Positions 55,678 to 64,000 of a stretch of 64,000 nt of DNA are shown here, piece by piece. Where the stretch lies: contig NZ_SNXS01000003.1 in NCBI RefSeq assembly GCF_004362525.1, positions 434,001-498,000 on the forward strand, given 5' to 3'. Position numbers and translations under genes: made by a program. The stretch's first letter is position 1. The number at the start of each line of letters is the position of its first letter. Below the pieces are notes generated by a model. That model had not been told where the DNA came from and made no database searches. It saw nothing but the letters and a program-made list of their open reading frames with translations. The DNA is from Roseateles toxinivorans (GTDB taxonomy: Bacteria; Pseudomonadota; Gammaproteobacteria; Burkholderiales; Burkholderiaceae_C).

Positions 55678-57099
55678 ATGCAACCCGATACCTCGGCCGG
55701 CACCACCATTTCCCTGTCGCGCACCGCAGACCTTGTCCTGATGCTGGCCTTGATGGTGGGCGCCTTGCTGGCGCTGGCCATTGGCCAGCAGTTCGATCAG
55801 CTGGGCCTGGCCTTTACCGGCTCGCTGCTGCTGCTGGGCATCGCGGCTGCCGTCTTCTTCATGGCCAGGGGTACAACGGCGTCGCGTCTGGTGCTGGCGG
55901 CGGCGGCGATGATGATGGTGGCGCTGCAGATCCAGCTGGCGCGGGGCATGCTCGAGTTTCACTTCGGCGTCTTCGTCACCCTGGCCCTGTTGCTGATCTA
56001 CCGTGACTGGCGGCCCATCGTCGTGGCGGCGGGGGTGATTGCGGTCCACCACCTGGGCTTTGACCGGCTGCAGGCCGGAGGCGCCGGCATTTACTGCCTG
56101 ACCGAGCCCGACTTCGGCCGCGTCATGATCCATGCCGGCTATGTGGTGGTGCAGACCGGCTTCGAAATCTATATGGCCCTGCGCCTGCGCGAGGCCGCGC
56201 AGCAGGGCGACGAGCTCAGCCGGCTGGTGGACCACATCAATGCCCGCGACCAGATCGCGCTCGATGTGGGCCGCTTGGAGGCCGACACGCCCGGCGCGGC
56301 GGCCCTGAAGGCGGCGCTGATGCGTATCAACAATGCGCTGCAGCAGGTGCAGTCCACGGCCTCCAGCATTCAGGTCGCTTCGGGCGAGATTGCCTCCGGC
56401 AACCAGGACTTGAGCCAGCGCACCGAGCAGACCGCCAGCAGCCTGCAGCAGACCGCCTCCAGCATGGCCCAGCTGACCGGCACGGTGGCGCAGTCGGCGG
56501 ACTCGGCGGCCCAGGCCAATCAGCTGGCCGGTTCGGCCGCCGAGGTGGCCCGCCGCGGCGGCGCGGTGGTGGCCGAGGTGGTGACCACGATGGACGAGAT
56601 CAACACCAGCTCCAAGCGCATTGCCGACATCATCGGCACCATCGACGGCATCGCCTTCCAGACCAATATCCTGGCCCTGAACGCGGCCGTCGAGGCGGCG
56701 CGTGCCGGCGAGCAGGGCCGCGGTTTTGCCGTTGTGGCCTCCGAGGTGCGCAGCCTGGCCCAGCGTTCGGCACAGGCCGCGCGCGAGATCAAGACCCTGA
56801 TCAGCGCCTCGGTGGACCGGGTCGAGTCAGGTGCACGCCTGGTGCAGGACGCGGGCGCGACGATGAGCGAGATCGTGGCCTCGGTGCAGCGCGTGACCGA
56901 CATCATCGGCGAGATCAGCGCCGCCGCCAGCGAGCAACGCAGCGGCATCGGCACCGTCAACACGGCGGTCAACCAGCTCGATCATGCGACGCAGCAGAAC
57001 GCCGCCCTGGTCGAGGAATCGGCCGCCGCAGCCGAGTCGCTGAAGGCTCAGGCCCAGGCGCTCAGCGGCGTGGTCGGCACCTTCAGGCTGCAGCGCTGA
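55678..57099 (+). CDS. Methyl-accepting chemotaxis protein with polytopic membrane sensor
   Basis: A 473-residue chemoreceptor. Instead of a periplasmic ligand domain, the N-terminal ~175 residues form about six hydrophobic helices (approx. 17-36, 43-62, 69-87, 96-107, 113-128, 148-167) with conserved-looking histidines His95, His124-His125 and His152 and the motif YRDW (108-111). The cytoplasmic signalling part follows, with the hairpin tip [20 protein letters not shown] and a methylation helix region ([13 protein letters not shown]). It ends in a short tail without a CheR-binding pentapeptide. Ends overlap the convergent peptidase gene by 17 bp. Confidence 0.9.
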   Translation: MQPDTSAGTTISLSRTADLVLMLALMVGALLALAIGQQFDQLGLAFTGSLLLLGIAAAVFFMARGTTASRLVLAAAAMMMVALQIQLARGMLEFHFGVFVTLALLLIYRDWRPIVVAAGVIAVHHLGFDRLQAGGAGIYCLTEPDFGRVMIHAGYVVVQTGFEIYMALRLREAAQQGDELSRLVDHINARDQIALDVGRLEADTPGAAALKAALMRINNALQQVQSTASSIQVASGEIASGNQDLSQRTEQTASSLQQTASSMAQLTGTVAQSADSAAQANQLAGSAAEVARRGGAVVAEVVTTMDEINTSSKRIADIIGTIDGIAFQTNILALNAAVEAARAGEQGRGFAVVASEVRSLAQRSAQAAREIKTLISASVDRVESGARLVQDAGATMSEIVASVQRVTDIIGEISAAASEQRSGIGTVNTAVNQLDHATQQNAALVEESAAAAESLKAQAQALSGVVGTFRLQR

Positions 57100-58321
57100 G
57101 CAGATCGAACAGCGTGCGCGCCACCACCTTGGTGGCGCCGCGGAGGTCGCTCAGCACGACATGCTCGTCGGCGCGCTTGGCATTGCTCTCCAGCACCGTG
57201 CGCGGCCCGGCGCCGTAGATCGCGGCCGGAATGCCCTGCTCGCCGTACAGCCGCACATCGGTGTACAGCGGCGTGCCCGAGGTCGGGATGGGCTCGCCGA
57301 ACACCGCCTCGCCGTGCTTTTGCAGCGCTTGCACCAGGGCCTTGTTGCCGGCCAGCGGCTTGAGCGCGCGGGCCAGCAGCAGGCGCTTGATGTCCACGGT
57401 GACGCCGGGGCAGGCGGCTACCGCATCGGCTATCACCTGGCGGATGCTGGCCTCGACGGCCACCGGATCCTCCTCGGGAATCATCCGCCTATCGAGCTTG
57501 AACACCACCTTGCCGGGCACGACATTGGTGTTGGTGCCGCCCTCGATGCGGCCGACGTTCAGGTAGGGGTGGGTGATGCCTTCAACGGCTGAGGTGACCT
57601 GTTTGTAGAGCTGGTTCTGCGCGTACAGCGCGTTCAGGATGGCCACCGCCGCCTGCAACGCATCGACGCCGGTATGCGGGATCGCGGCGTGGGCCATCTT
57701 GCCGTGCACCGTGACCTCCATCTGCAGGCAGCCGTTGTGGGCGGTCACCACCTGGTAGCTGAAGCCGGCGGCCAGCAGCAGATCGGGCTTGGTCAACTTT
57801 GCAGCCAGCAGCCGGCCGGGGCCCAGCTCGCCGCCAAATTCCTCGTCGTAGGTGAAGTGCAGCTCGACGCCACCCTTCAGCGGCAGGCCCAGCGACTCCA
57901 GCGCGCGCAGCGCAAAGGTGTAGCTGGCGAAATCGCTCTTGCTGACGGCCGAGGCGCGGCCGTAGAGCTTGCCATCGACCACCTCGCCGCTGTAGGGGCC
58001 GTGGCTCCAGCCCTCACCGGGAGGCACGACATCGCCATGCGCGTTCAGCGCGATCACCGGGCCGCCCTCGGCATAGCGGCGGCGCACGATCAGGTTGGTG
58101 ATGCTTTGCAGGCCGTAGGCCTGGACCTCGGCCGCGGGCACGGCATGCTTTTCAGCCGCCAGGCCCATGGCAGCCAGTAACTCGGCCGTGCGCTCGGCGT
58201 GGGGCGCGTTGTTGCCGGGCGGGGTGTCGGTGGGCACCTGGACCAGGGCCTGCAGATAGCGCACCTCCTCGTCGAAGTGGGCGTCTATCCAGGCGTCGAG
58301 TTGTTCGTGCGGTGTGCTCAT
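57083..58321 (-). CDS. M20-family amidohydrolase of the purine operon
   Basis: A 412-residue M20 peptidase-like protein related to ArgE/DapE. Metal-site residues: His95 and Asp97 (NAHGDVVP), Glu160-Glu161 (TYDEEFGG), C-terminal His in RADEHV. The canonical bridging Asp (GRGxxDxK) is replaced by Val126 in [10 protein letters not shown], with an Asp only at 130. Its position as last gene of the allantoin operon suggests a ureide- or carbamoyl-amide substrate; acetylornithine is less likely because no arg genes are near. The start ATG at 58321 overlaps the fusion gene stop (ATGA). Confidence 0.85.
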   Translation of the reverse strand: MSTPHEQLDAWIDAHFDEEVRYLQALVQVPTDTPPGNNAPHAERTAELLAAMGLAAEKHAVPAAEVQAYGLQSITNLIVRRRYAEGGPVIALNAHGDVVPPGEGWSHGPYSGEVVDGKLYGRASAVSKSDFASYTFALRALESLGLPLKGGVELHFTYDEEFGGELGPGRLLAAKLTKPDLLLAAGFSYQVVTAHNGCLQMEVTVHGKMAHAAIPHTGVDALQAAVAILNALYAQNQLYKQVTSAVEGITHPYLNVGRIEGGTNTNVVPGKVVFKLDRRMIPEEDPVAVEASIRQVIADAVAACPGVTVDIKRLLLARALKPLAGNKALVQALQKHGEAVFGEPIPTSGTPLYTDVRLYGEQGIPAAIYGAGPRTVLESNAKRADEHVVLSDLRGATKVVARTLFDLLSAAA

Positions 58322-60075
58322 AGCGATTCCAGCAGGCCCTGAAAGGCCCGCACGCAGAGCTGGGCGTCGTCGTTGGTGATCGACTCCAGCGGGTTGTGGC
58401 TGATGCCCGAATTGGCGCCGCGCAGGAACAGCATGGCCTGCGGCATCGCCTCGTGCAGCTTCATCGCGTCGTGGCCGGCCCCCGAGGGCATGCGATGGAC
58501 CGGCAGGCCCAGGCCGGCGACGACGGCCTCCCAGCGCTGCTGCCAGGCCGGATCGCTGGGTGCGGCCGAGGCGCTCTCGGTCTGCGTCAAGGTCCAGTGC
58601 AGGCCGCGGCGTTCGCAGATCCGCCGCAGCTCGGCCTGCACATCGGCATCCAGTGCGTCGCGCGCTGCATTGGTGGTGGCGCGCAGGTCGAGGCTGAACA
58701 GGCAGCGGCCGGGGATCACATTGATCGAACCGGCCGGCACCTGCAGCATGCCCACCGTGCCGACGACGTTGGGTACCGAAGCGGCACGCTGCTCGACATA
58801 AAGAATCAGCTCGGCGACCGCGGCAGCTGCGTCACGGCGCCGGTCCATCGGCGTGGTGCCCGCATGCGAGGCCATACCGGTGACTTCGCACAGATAGCGC
58901 ACATTGCCATTGATCGAGGTGACGACGCCCAGCGGCAGATCCATCTCGTTGAGCACCGGCCCCTGCTCGATATGGACCTCGACGAAGCCCAGGTACTGCG
59001 CCGGATCGCGCTGCAGTGCGTTGATCGCCTCAAGTGTTGCCGGCAGGCCGGCCGCCAGCATCGCCTCGCGCATGCTGATGCCCTCGGCATCGCGCTCGTC
59101 CAGCCAGGCGGGCTTGAAGCGGCCGATCAGCGCGCCTGAGCCGAGAAAGGCGGCCTTGAAGCGCTGGCCTTCCTCCTCGGCAAAGCCGACGACCTCGAGG
59201 CCGAAGGGCAGGCGGCGCTGCTGACGGTGCAACTCGCGCACGCAGGCCATGGGCACCAGGATGCCCAGGCGCCCATCGTACTTGCCGCCGTTGCGCACGG
59301 TATCAAAATGCGAGCCGGTCAAGAGGCGCTTGTCGCCGGTGCCGTGATAGATGCCGACGACATTGCTCAACGCATCGATCCTGACCTCGTCGAAACCGCA
59401 CTCCAGCATCCACTGCCGCAGCTGCGCGGCGCAGGCGCGGTGTGCCTCGGTCAGGTAGGTGACGGTCAGCTGCCCCTGCTCCTTGAAGCCCGGGTCGCTG
59501 TGCACGGCCAGCGCCTCGGCCCAGTCCCAGACCTGATCGCCCAGGGCCGGCACCACGCCGAACTTGTCATTCAAACGAACTTCGGCGATGCGGTGGATAT
59601 TGCGCAGGCACTCGGCGCGCTCAAAGTCCGGGTGGCCGGCCAACCGCCGCGCAAAGGTGGCGATGATCTCGGCCCTGGGCAAGCCCTGGCCCCGCGGCCC
59701 GCGCACGGCGAGGATGAAGGGCCAGCCGAACTTGGCGTTGTAGTCGGCGTTGAGCTGCTGGATGCGCGCGAACTCCTCGTGTGTGCAATCGGTCAGGCCG
59801 GCCTTGCTCTGCTCGTTCGTCGATTCGGCGGTCAGGCTCTTGCTGACCATGGCCTTGCCGGCCAGCTCCGGGTGGGCGCGTATCAGGCCCAGCTGTTCGT
59901 CGGGTGCGGCCTCGCGCACCACACGGGCAAGCTGATGTTTCAGATGCGCCAGGCTCTGGAACGGGCGCGCAGCGGCGGCGCGTTCGGCGATCCAGGGCGA
60001 GTGTTCGTAGGTGCCGTCCAGCAGGGCGACGAAGTCCGCCGCGCTGGCGGCATTCAGGTGTTCCAGCGTCAACAT
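58318..60075 (-). CDS. UraD-allantoate amidohydrolase fusion protein
   Basis: A 585-residue two-domain enzyme. Domain 1 (about 1-172) is OHCU decarboxylase (UraD): His68 in RAHPELAGK and Glu88 in STNEQSKAGL are the catalytic residues of the family. Domain 2 (about 176-585) is M20-type allantoate amidohydrolase (AllC): His256/Asp258 (TGSHFDTV), Asp267, Glu300-302 (FAEEEGQRF), His in EVHIEQGP and SHNPLES. It converts 5-hydroxyisourate product OHCU to allantoin and later hydrolyses allantoate, i.e. two non-consecutive steps around PuuE. Start ATG 60075; a TTG one codon earlier is not needed. Confidence 0.93.
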   Translation of the reverse strand: MLTLEHLNAASAADFVALLDGTYEHSPWIAERAAAARPFQSLAHLKHQLARVVREAAPDEQLGLIRAHPELAGKAMVSKSLTAESTNEQSKAGLTDCTHEEFARIQQLNADYNAKFGWPFILAVRGPRGQGLPRAEIIATFARRLAGHPDFERAECLRNIHRIAEVRLNDKFGVVPALGDQVWDWAEALAVHSDPGFKEQGQLTVTYLTEAHRACAAQLRQWMLECGFDEVRIDALSNVVGIYHGTGDKRLLTGSHFDTVRNGGKYDGRLGILVPMACVRELHRQQRRLPFGLEVVGFAEEEGQRFKAAFLGSGALIGRFKPAWLDERDAEGISMREAMLAAGLPATLEAINALQRDPAQYLGFVEVHIEQGPVLNEMDLPLGVVTSINGNVRYLCEVTGMASHAGTTPMDRRRDAAAAVAELILYVEQRAASVPNVVGTVGMLQVPAGSINVIPGRCLFSLDLRATTNAARDALDADVQAELRRICERRGLHWTLTQTESASAAPSDPAWQQRWEAVVAGLGLPVHRMPSGAGHDAMKLHEAMPQAMLFLRGANSGISHNPLESITNDDAQLCVRAFQGLLESL

Positions 60076-60078
60076 CAA

Positions 60079-61038
60079 TCATGACTCCCAGATAAAAGCG
60101 GTGTTGGCGTCGAACGGTTGGGTGGCGCGCCAGTGGCGGGCGATGTCCACGCGGCGGCAGACCCAGACGCGGTCATGCTTCTCGACATGGTCCAGAAAGC
60201 GCTGCAACGCGCGCATGCGGCCGGGCCTGCCCAGCAGCCGGCAGTGCATGCCTATGCTCATCATCTTCGGCGCTTCGGCGCCTTCGGCATAGAGCACGTC
60301 GAAGCTGTCGCGCAGGTACTCGAAGAACTCGTCGCCATGGCTGAAACCCTGGGGCAGGGCGAAGCGCATATCGTTGCAGTCCAGCGTGTAGGGCACGACC
60401 AGGTGCGGGGCCAGATCGCCATCGCTCTTGCGCACATTCAGCCAGCACGGCAGGTCGTCGCCGTAGTAGTCGCTGTCGTATTCGAAACCGCCGTAGTCGG
60501 CGACCAGACGCCGGGTGTTGGGGCTGTCGCGGCCGGTGTACCAACCGGAGGGGCGCTCGCCGGTGAGGCGCTGGATGATGTCCATGCCGGTGTCCATGTG
60601 CTGGCGCTCCTCGGCCGGCGGCATGTTCTGGTAGTGGATCCAGCGCCAGCCGTGGCAGGCGATCTCGTGGTTCAACTCGACAAAGGCTTGCGTCAGCTCC
60701 GGGTGGCGTTCCAGCGCCATAGCCACGCCGAACACGGTCAGCGGCAGCGCGCGGCTTTCGAACTCGCGCAGCAGGCGCCAGACGCCGACGCGGGAGCCGT
60801 ATTCGTAGATGCCCTCCATGCTCAGATGCCGCGCGGCAAAGGCCGGCGGGTTGAACATCTCGGACAGGAACTGCTCGGAGCCAGCGTCGCCATGCAGCAC
60901 CGAGTTCTCGCCGCCTTCCTCGTAGTTCAGGACGAACTGCACGGCGATGCGGGCCTGGCCGGGCCATTGCGCATGGGGCGGCTTCTCACCGTAGCCGATC
61001 AGGTCGCGGGGATAGCGGGCGTTTTGTAGTTGGCTCAT
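60079..61038 (-). CDS. puuE: Allantoinase PuuE
   Basis: A 319-residue polysaccharide-deacetylase-fold allantoinase that opens allantoin to allantoate. Family segments: NYEEGGENSVLHGD, ARHLSMEGIYEYGSRVGVW, EIACHGWRWIHYQ and MMSIGMHCRLLGRPGRM. Unlike the metal-dependent amidohydrolase AllB. Stop is 3 bp from the start of the fusion gene; start ATG 61038 overlaps the regulator stop (ATGA). Cytoplasmic. Confidence 0.95.
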   Translation of the reverse strand: MSQLQNARYPRDLIGYGEKPPHAQWPGQARIAVQFVLNYEEGGENSVLHGDAGSEQFLSEMFNPPAFAARHLSMEGIYEYGSRVGVWRLLREFESRALPLTVFGVAMALERHPELTQAFVELNHEIACHGWRWIHYQNMPPAEERQHMDTGMDIIQRLTGERPSGWYTGRDSPNTRRLVADYGGFEYDSDYYGDDLPCWLNVRKSDGDLAPHLVVPYTLDCNDMRFALPQGFSHGDEFFEYLRDSFDVLYAEGAEAPKMMSIGMHCRLLGRPGRMRALQRFLDHVEKHDRVWVCRRVDIARHWRATQPFDANTAFIWES

Positions 61039-61709
61039 GCTTGCAACGCGCTGGCAAGGTCTTGCACGCGCGGGTTCAGTCTCAGATTGGCCTCGACGTT
61101 GCCGAGGTGGGCGTCCAGCAGCTTCAGGGCGGCGCTGGCGTCTCGGCGCTCCAGCGCGTCGACTATTGATTCATGCTCGGCCTGCGACTCGGCGGCCGAA
61201 TGGGCGCTCTGGTACATCAGCGCGATCAGCGAGCTGCGCGACAGCAGGTCGGTGAGGATCTGCGCCAGCACCTCGTTGCCCTGCAGCCGGGCCAGGATCA
61301 CATGGAAGTCGGCCAGCAGCCTTGTGCGCCCAGGCACATCGGTGCGGCCCACGGCCTCTCGCTCGGCCGCCAGATGGGTGCGCAGCTGAGCAATCTGCGG
61401 CTTGCTGATGGTCTGGGCCAACTGGGTGATCATCGCCGCCTCCAACATCTTGCGCACCTCGAACACCTGGCGCGCCTCATCGACGCTGGGCTGGGCGACG
61501 AAGGCGCCGCGGGCCGGCTCCAGTGTCACCAGGCGGTCGCGGCTGAGCTGGTTCAGCGCCTGGCGCACCAGGGTGCGGGAGACCTTGAAGATGTCGGCGA
61601 TCTGCTGCTCGGCCAGCTTGGTGCCGGGCATCAGCCGCCGCTCGACGATGGCCTGGGTGATGGACTCGGCGATGCGTTGCGTGGCCGATGGCGGTGTTTT
61701 GGCGGGCAT
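61035..61709 (-). CDS. GntR-family transcriptional regulator (FCD domain) of purine catabolism
   Basis: A 224-residue GntR regulator. Winged-helix DNA-binding domain about 10-75 (ESITQAIVERRLMPGTKLAEQQIADIFKVSRTLVRQAL) and a helical FCD effector domain. It leads the puuE-uraD/allC-M20 operon and is divergent from uraH-xdhC. A 14-bp palindrome (61719-61732) lies 10 bp upstream of its start, fitting the GTATAC-core sites bound by FCD-type GntR proteins. Likely a repressor relieved by a pathway metabolite; effector unknown. Start ATG 61709; the longer frame to 61823 is unsupported. Confidence 0.88.
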   Translation of the reverse strand: MPAKTPPSATQRIAESITQAIVERRLMPGTKLAEQQIADIFKVSRTLVRQALNQLSRDRLVTLEPARGAFVAQPSVDEARQVFEVRKMLEAAMITQLAQTISKPQIAQLRTHLAAEREAVGRTDVPGRTRLLADFHVILARLQGNEVLAQILTDLLSRSSLIALMYQSAHSAAESQAEHESIVDALERRDASAALKLLDAHLGNVEANLRLNPRVQDLASALQA

Positions 61710-61718
61710 TGTGTTCCG

Positions 61719-61732
61719 AAGTGTATACACTT
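61719..61732. promoter_or_regulatory. Palindromic operator between GntR gene and uraH
   Basis: AAGTGTATACACTT, a perfect 14-bp palindrome, in the 55-bp divergent gap. The GTATAC core is typical of FCD-type GntR operators, so it probably controls both arms of the locus. Confidence 0.75.
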
Positions 61733-61764
61733 TGCCTTCTCGACAGAAACACAGGATGAATGCG

Positions 61765-62118
61765 ATGGGCAAGCTCACCACCCATGTGCTGGACACCATG
61801 CACGGCAGCCCCGCCGCCGGCATGGCCGTGCGCCTGTATCGCCTGGACGGGCCGGCGGTGCAGCCGCTGAAATCGCTGCTGCTGAACGCCGATGGCCGGG
61901 CCGATGGCCCGTTGCTGGAGGGCGAGGCGCTGGAGGCCGGCCGCTACCGCCTGGTGTTCGGCGTGGCCGACTACTTCAGGGCCCGTGGCGTCGAACTGCC
62001 CGAGCCGGCCTTTCTGGACGAGGTGCCGCTGGACTTCGGCATTGCCGACGCCGATTCGCACTACCACGTGCCGCTGCTGGCCAGTCCCTGGAGCTACTCC
62101 ACCTACCGGGGCAGCTGA
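61765..62118 (+). CDS. uraH: 5-Hydroxyisourate hydrolase (transthyretin-like)
   Basis: A 117-residue HIU hydrolase (UraH/PucM) that opens 5-hydroxyisourate to OHCU, the step before UraD. MGKLTTHVLDTMHGSPA at the N terminus, and the C-terminal YHVPLLASPWSYSTYRGS with the YRGS ending are diagnostic. ATG 61765 is chosen with AGG at 61753-61755; ATG 61756 is too close to that site. The stop is followed immediately by the xdhC ATG (TGAATG). Confidence 0.95.
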   Translation: MGKLTTHVLDTMHGSPAAGMAVRLYRLDGPAVQPLKSLLLNADGRADGPLLEGEALEAGRYRLVFGVADYFRARGVELPEPAFLDEVPLDFGIADADSHYHVPLLASPWSYSTYRGS

Positions 62119-62922
62119 ATGAGGTCTTGGCGGGCGCTGGAGCAGGCGCTGGCACAGGGACCGGCTGTGCTCGTCAGCGTCGCCAGGGTCGAGGGCAGCG
62201 GGCCGCGCGAGGAGGGGGCCTGGATGGCGGTGACACCCGCGCGCGTCTTTGACACGTTGGGCGGGGGCCAGCTGGAGTTCGAGGCCATTGCCCAGGCCCG
62301 TGCCTGTCTGGCGGCCGGCTCGGTCACCGAGCCGCTGCGCCGCTACGCTTTAGGCCCCAGCCTGGGCCAGTGCTGCGGAGGCGTTGTCCATTTGCGCTAC
62401 GAGTGGCTGGGTGCGGAGCATATCGCCGGCCTGCGCGAGCGCCTGACCAATGAGCAGGGGCAGCTGTCGGTGGCCTTGTTCGGCGGCGGCCATGTCGGCC
62501 GGGCCATCGTCGAACTGCTCGGCCGCTTGCCCGCTCGGGTGCAGTGGGTGGACAGCCGCGACGAGATCTTTCCGCCCGGGCTGCCCGACAACGTCGTCGC
62601 CGAGCATTCCGACCCGGTGCAGGCCGCCGTGCAAGACCTGGCCCCGGGCGCCAAGGTGCTGATCATGAGCTTCAGCCATGCCGAAGACCTGGACATCGTC
62701 GCCGCCTGCCTGCATCGTCGGCGCGAGCGGGGCGATCTGCCCTTCATCGGCCTGATCGGCAGCAGGAGCAAGTGGGCGAGCTTTCGCCAGCGGCTGGACG
62801 CGCGCGGCTTCACGGCGGCCGAGTTGGCCGGGGTGACCTGCCCGATCGGTGTGCCGGGCATAGCCGGCAAGCAGCCCGAGGTGATTGCCGTGGCGGTGGT
62901 CGCCCAGCTCCTGCAGCGCTGA
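62119..62922 (+). CDS. xdhC: Xanthine dehydrogenase accessory protein XdhC
   Basis: A 267-residue MoCo-handling chaperone for xanthine dehydrogenase. The N-terminal domain holds ARVEGSGPREEGAWMAVT and the CCGG-containing GQCCGGVVHLRY; the C-terminal Rossmann-like part has LFGGGHVGRAIVELLG and FIGLIGSRSKWASFRQRL. xdhA and xdhB are not in this window. Binds molybdopterin and inserts the sulphurated cofactor in characterised homologues. Directly after uraH. Confidence 0.92.
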   Translation: MRSWRALEQALAQGPAVLVSVARVEGSGPREEGAWMAVTPARVFDTLGGGQLEFEAIAQARACLAAGSVTEPLRRYALGPSLGQCCGGVVHLRYEWLGAEHIAGLRERLTNEQGQLSVALFGGGHVGRAIVELLGRLPARVQWVDSRDEIFPPGLPDNVVAEHSDPVQAAVQDLAPGAKVLIMSFSHAEDLDIVAACLHRRRERGDLPFIGLIGSRSKWASFRQRLDARGFTAAELAGVTCPIGVPGIAGKQPEVIAVAVVAQLLQR

Positions 62923-62941
62923 ACCCTGCACCAAGTCAATC

Positions 62942-62961
62942 GGCATCAACGCGCTGATGCC
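62942..62961 (+). terminator. Hairpin after xdhC
   Basis: GGCATCA (62942-62948) and TGATGCC (62955-62961), 7-bp arms, loop ACGCGC, no T tract. Possibly a transcript-end hairpin in the 157-bp gap before the next gene. Confidence 0.35.
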
Positions 62962-63079
62962 TGACGGCTGCCACGTGCTTTGATGAATAGTCCGTTCGGA
63001 CTATGGCAAGCCCCAGGGCCGCGCGGACGCATTTCATCGAAGCACTCGATGATCCAAGCACCCAATGGGAGACATACAC

Positions 63080-64000
63080 ATGAAATCGACTTCTGCACTG
63101 TCCAGCTTGGCCGCCGCCCTGCTGCTGGCCGCCGCCCCCGTCAGCTCCGCGCTGGCCTGGAACACCCTGGACGGCAATGCGCCGCTGGTGATCGCCCACC
63201 GCGGCGCCTCCGGCTATCTGCCGGAGCACACACTGGAGGGTTACAAGCTGGCCATCCAGATGGGCGCCAACTACATCGAGCCCGACCTGGTGATGACCCG
63301 GGATGGCGTGCTGGTGGCTCGCCACGAGCCCATCATCGGCGACTCGACGAATGTCGCCAGCCTGGCCCAGTTTGCCGGCCGCAAGACCACCAAGACCATC
63401 GACGGCGTGACCTATGCCAACCAGTACTTCGTCGAAGACTTCACGCTGGCCGAGCTGAAGACGCTGGGCGCCAAGCAGACCCGAGCCGGCCGCCCGACCA
63501 CCTATGACGGCCAGTTCCAGGTGCCCACGCTGGACGAGGTGATCGCCCTGGCCAAGGCCCAGAGCATTGCCACCGGCCGCCAGATCGGCATCTATCCCGA
63601 GCTCAAGCACTCGACCTATATGCAGGGCGTGTCGCAAAGCCTGGGCTTCTCCAAGACCTATTTCGAGGACAAGCTGGTCTCCACGCTGCACGCGGCCTAC
63701 GGCAATACCGGCAATGCGCCGGTCTTCATCCAGAGCTTCGAGATCTCGAATCTGCAGTATCTGAACCAGCACACCGACATCAAGCTGGTGCAGTTGGTCG
63801 ATGCCGACGATGTCAATGCCGACGGTTCGATGTCCCTGGTGGCGCCCTATGACCGGCCCTATGACGTGGCGGTGAAGAACGGCAAGCTGACATTTGCCGA
63901 CATGGTCAGCGATGTGGGCATGTCCTTCGTCGCCACCTATGCCGACGGCATCGGTCCCTGGAAGCCCTATCTGCTGAAGACGGTGGCCGATGGCGTGGAC
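63080..64000 (+). CDS. glpQ: Periplasmic glycerophosphodiester phosphodiesterase (5' part; cut by right edge)
   Basis: First 307 codons of a GlpQ-type enzyme that splits glycerophosphodiesters into glycerol-3-phosphate and alcohol. Signal peptide about 1-25 (AAAPVSSALA). Catalytic residues: IAHRGASGYLPEHT, YIEPDLVMTRDG with the Glu-x-Asp pair, and HEPIIGDSTN. Then YANQYFVEDFTLAELKTLGAKQTR and the long substrate loop region GIYPELKHSTYMQG. GGGAGA Shine-Dalgarno about 6 bp before the ATG. Continues beyond the window. Confidence 0.95.
   Translation, partial: MKSTSALSSLAAALLLAAAPVSSALAWNTLDGNAPLVIAHRGASGYLPEHTLEGYKLAIQMGANYIEPDLVMTRDGVLVARHEPIIGDSTNVASLAQFAGRKTTKTIDGVTYANQYFVEDFTLAELKTLGAKQTRAGRPTTYDGQFQVPTLDEVIALAKAQSIATGRQIGIYPELKHSTYMQGVSQSLGFSKTYFEDKLVSTLHAAYGNTGNAPVFIQSFEISNLQYLNQHTDIKLVQLVDADDVNADGSMSLVAPYDRPYDVAVKNGKLTFADMVSDVGMSFVATYADGIGPWKPYLLKTVADGVD

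Overview
High-GC chromosomal DNA from a betaproteobacterium, almost certainly Burkholderiales, and by overall gene content probably the Roseateles/Rubrivivax/Leptothrix side of that order. The family-level guess is inference; no rRNA or tRNA gene is present to anchor it. Supporting signs are the gene orders yceD-rpmF-plsX-fabHDG-acpP-fabF-rpoE-rseA-rseB-mucD and lepA-lepB-DUF4845-rnc-era-recO-pdxJ-acpS-nagZ, a UraD/allantoate-amidohydrolase fusion, and a PEP-CTERM protein. The window is densely coded, with many ATGA/GTGA/TGATG stop-start overlaps.

Region 1 (1-7.7 kb, minus strand): a type II secretion cluster in the order F-G-H-I-J-K-L-M-N-D, the order of the Xanthomonas xps cluster without gspE in front. 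The secretin is cut by the left edge and carries a lipobox. Region 2 (7.7-21.6 kb): a Wzx/Wzy-type surface polysaccharide locus. On the minus strand are a Wza-like exporter, a Wzz-like chain-length protein, WecB epimerase, Wzx flippase, Wzy-like polymerase, four glycosyltransferases and an FkbM methyltransferase, running directly into gspF. A WecA/MraY-type initiating transferase is divergent on the plus strand.

Region 3 (21.6-35.6 kb): the RhlE helicase, an RsmI-like methyltransferase, a Maf pyrophosphatase, the fatty-acid synthesis operon and the sigma-E envelope-stress module (RpoE, anti-sigma RseA, RseB, periplasmic protease MucD). Region 4 (35.6-44.2 kb): a 550-bp intergenic region with DnaA-box-like 9-mers, a candidate small RNA with its own promoter and terminator, and three hairpins ahead of lepA, followed by the lepA-to-nagZ housekeeping operon.

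Region 5 (44.2-52.5 kb): RNase E with a long 5' leader, divergent from rluC, a HAD phosphatase, a Rieske protein and an S49 protease; then a choice-of-anchor-A/PEP-CTERM secreted protein with a repeat-rich upstream region. Region 6 (52.7-57.1 kb): accessory genes, namely an isolated UreE, an endonuclease V-like protein, a possible frameshifted remnant, an iron set (hemP, bacterioferritin, bacterioferritin-associated ferredoxin) with two Fur-box-like sites, and a chemoreceptor with a polytopic histidine-containing membrane sensor.

Region 7 (57.1-62.9 kb): urate/allantoin catabolism. A GntR regulator, PuuE allantoinase, the UraD-AllC fusion and an M20 amidohydrolase form a minus-strand operon; UraH and XdhC are divergent, and a 14-bp perfect palindrome lies between the two arms. 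The window ends inside a periplasmic glycerophosphodiester phosphodiesterase. I found no CRISPR array, prophage or insertion sequence. The observations I consider most worth testing are the lepA-upstream small RNA/DnaA-box region, the noncanonical M20 enzyme of the purine operon, the histidine-bearing membrane sensor of the chemoreceptor, and the PEP-CTERM regulatory repeats.
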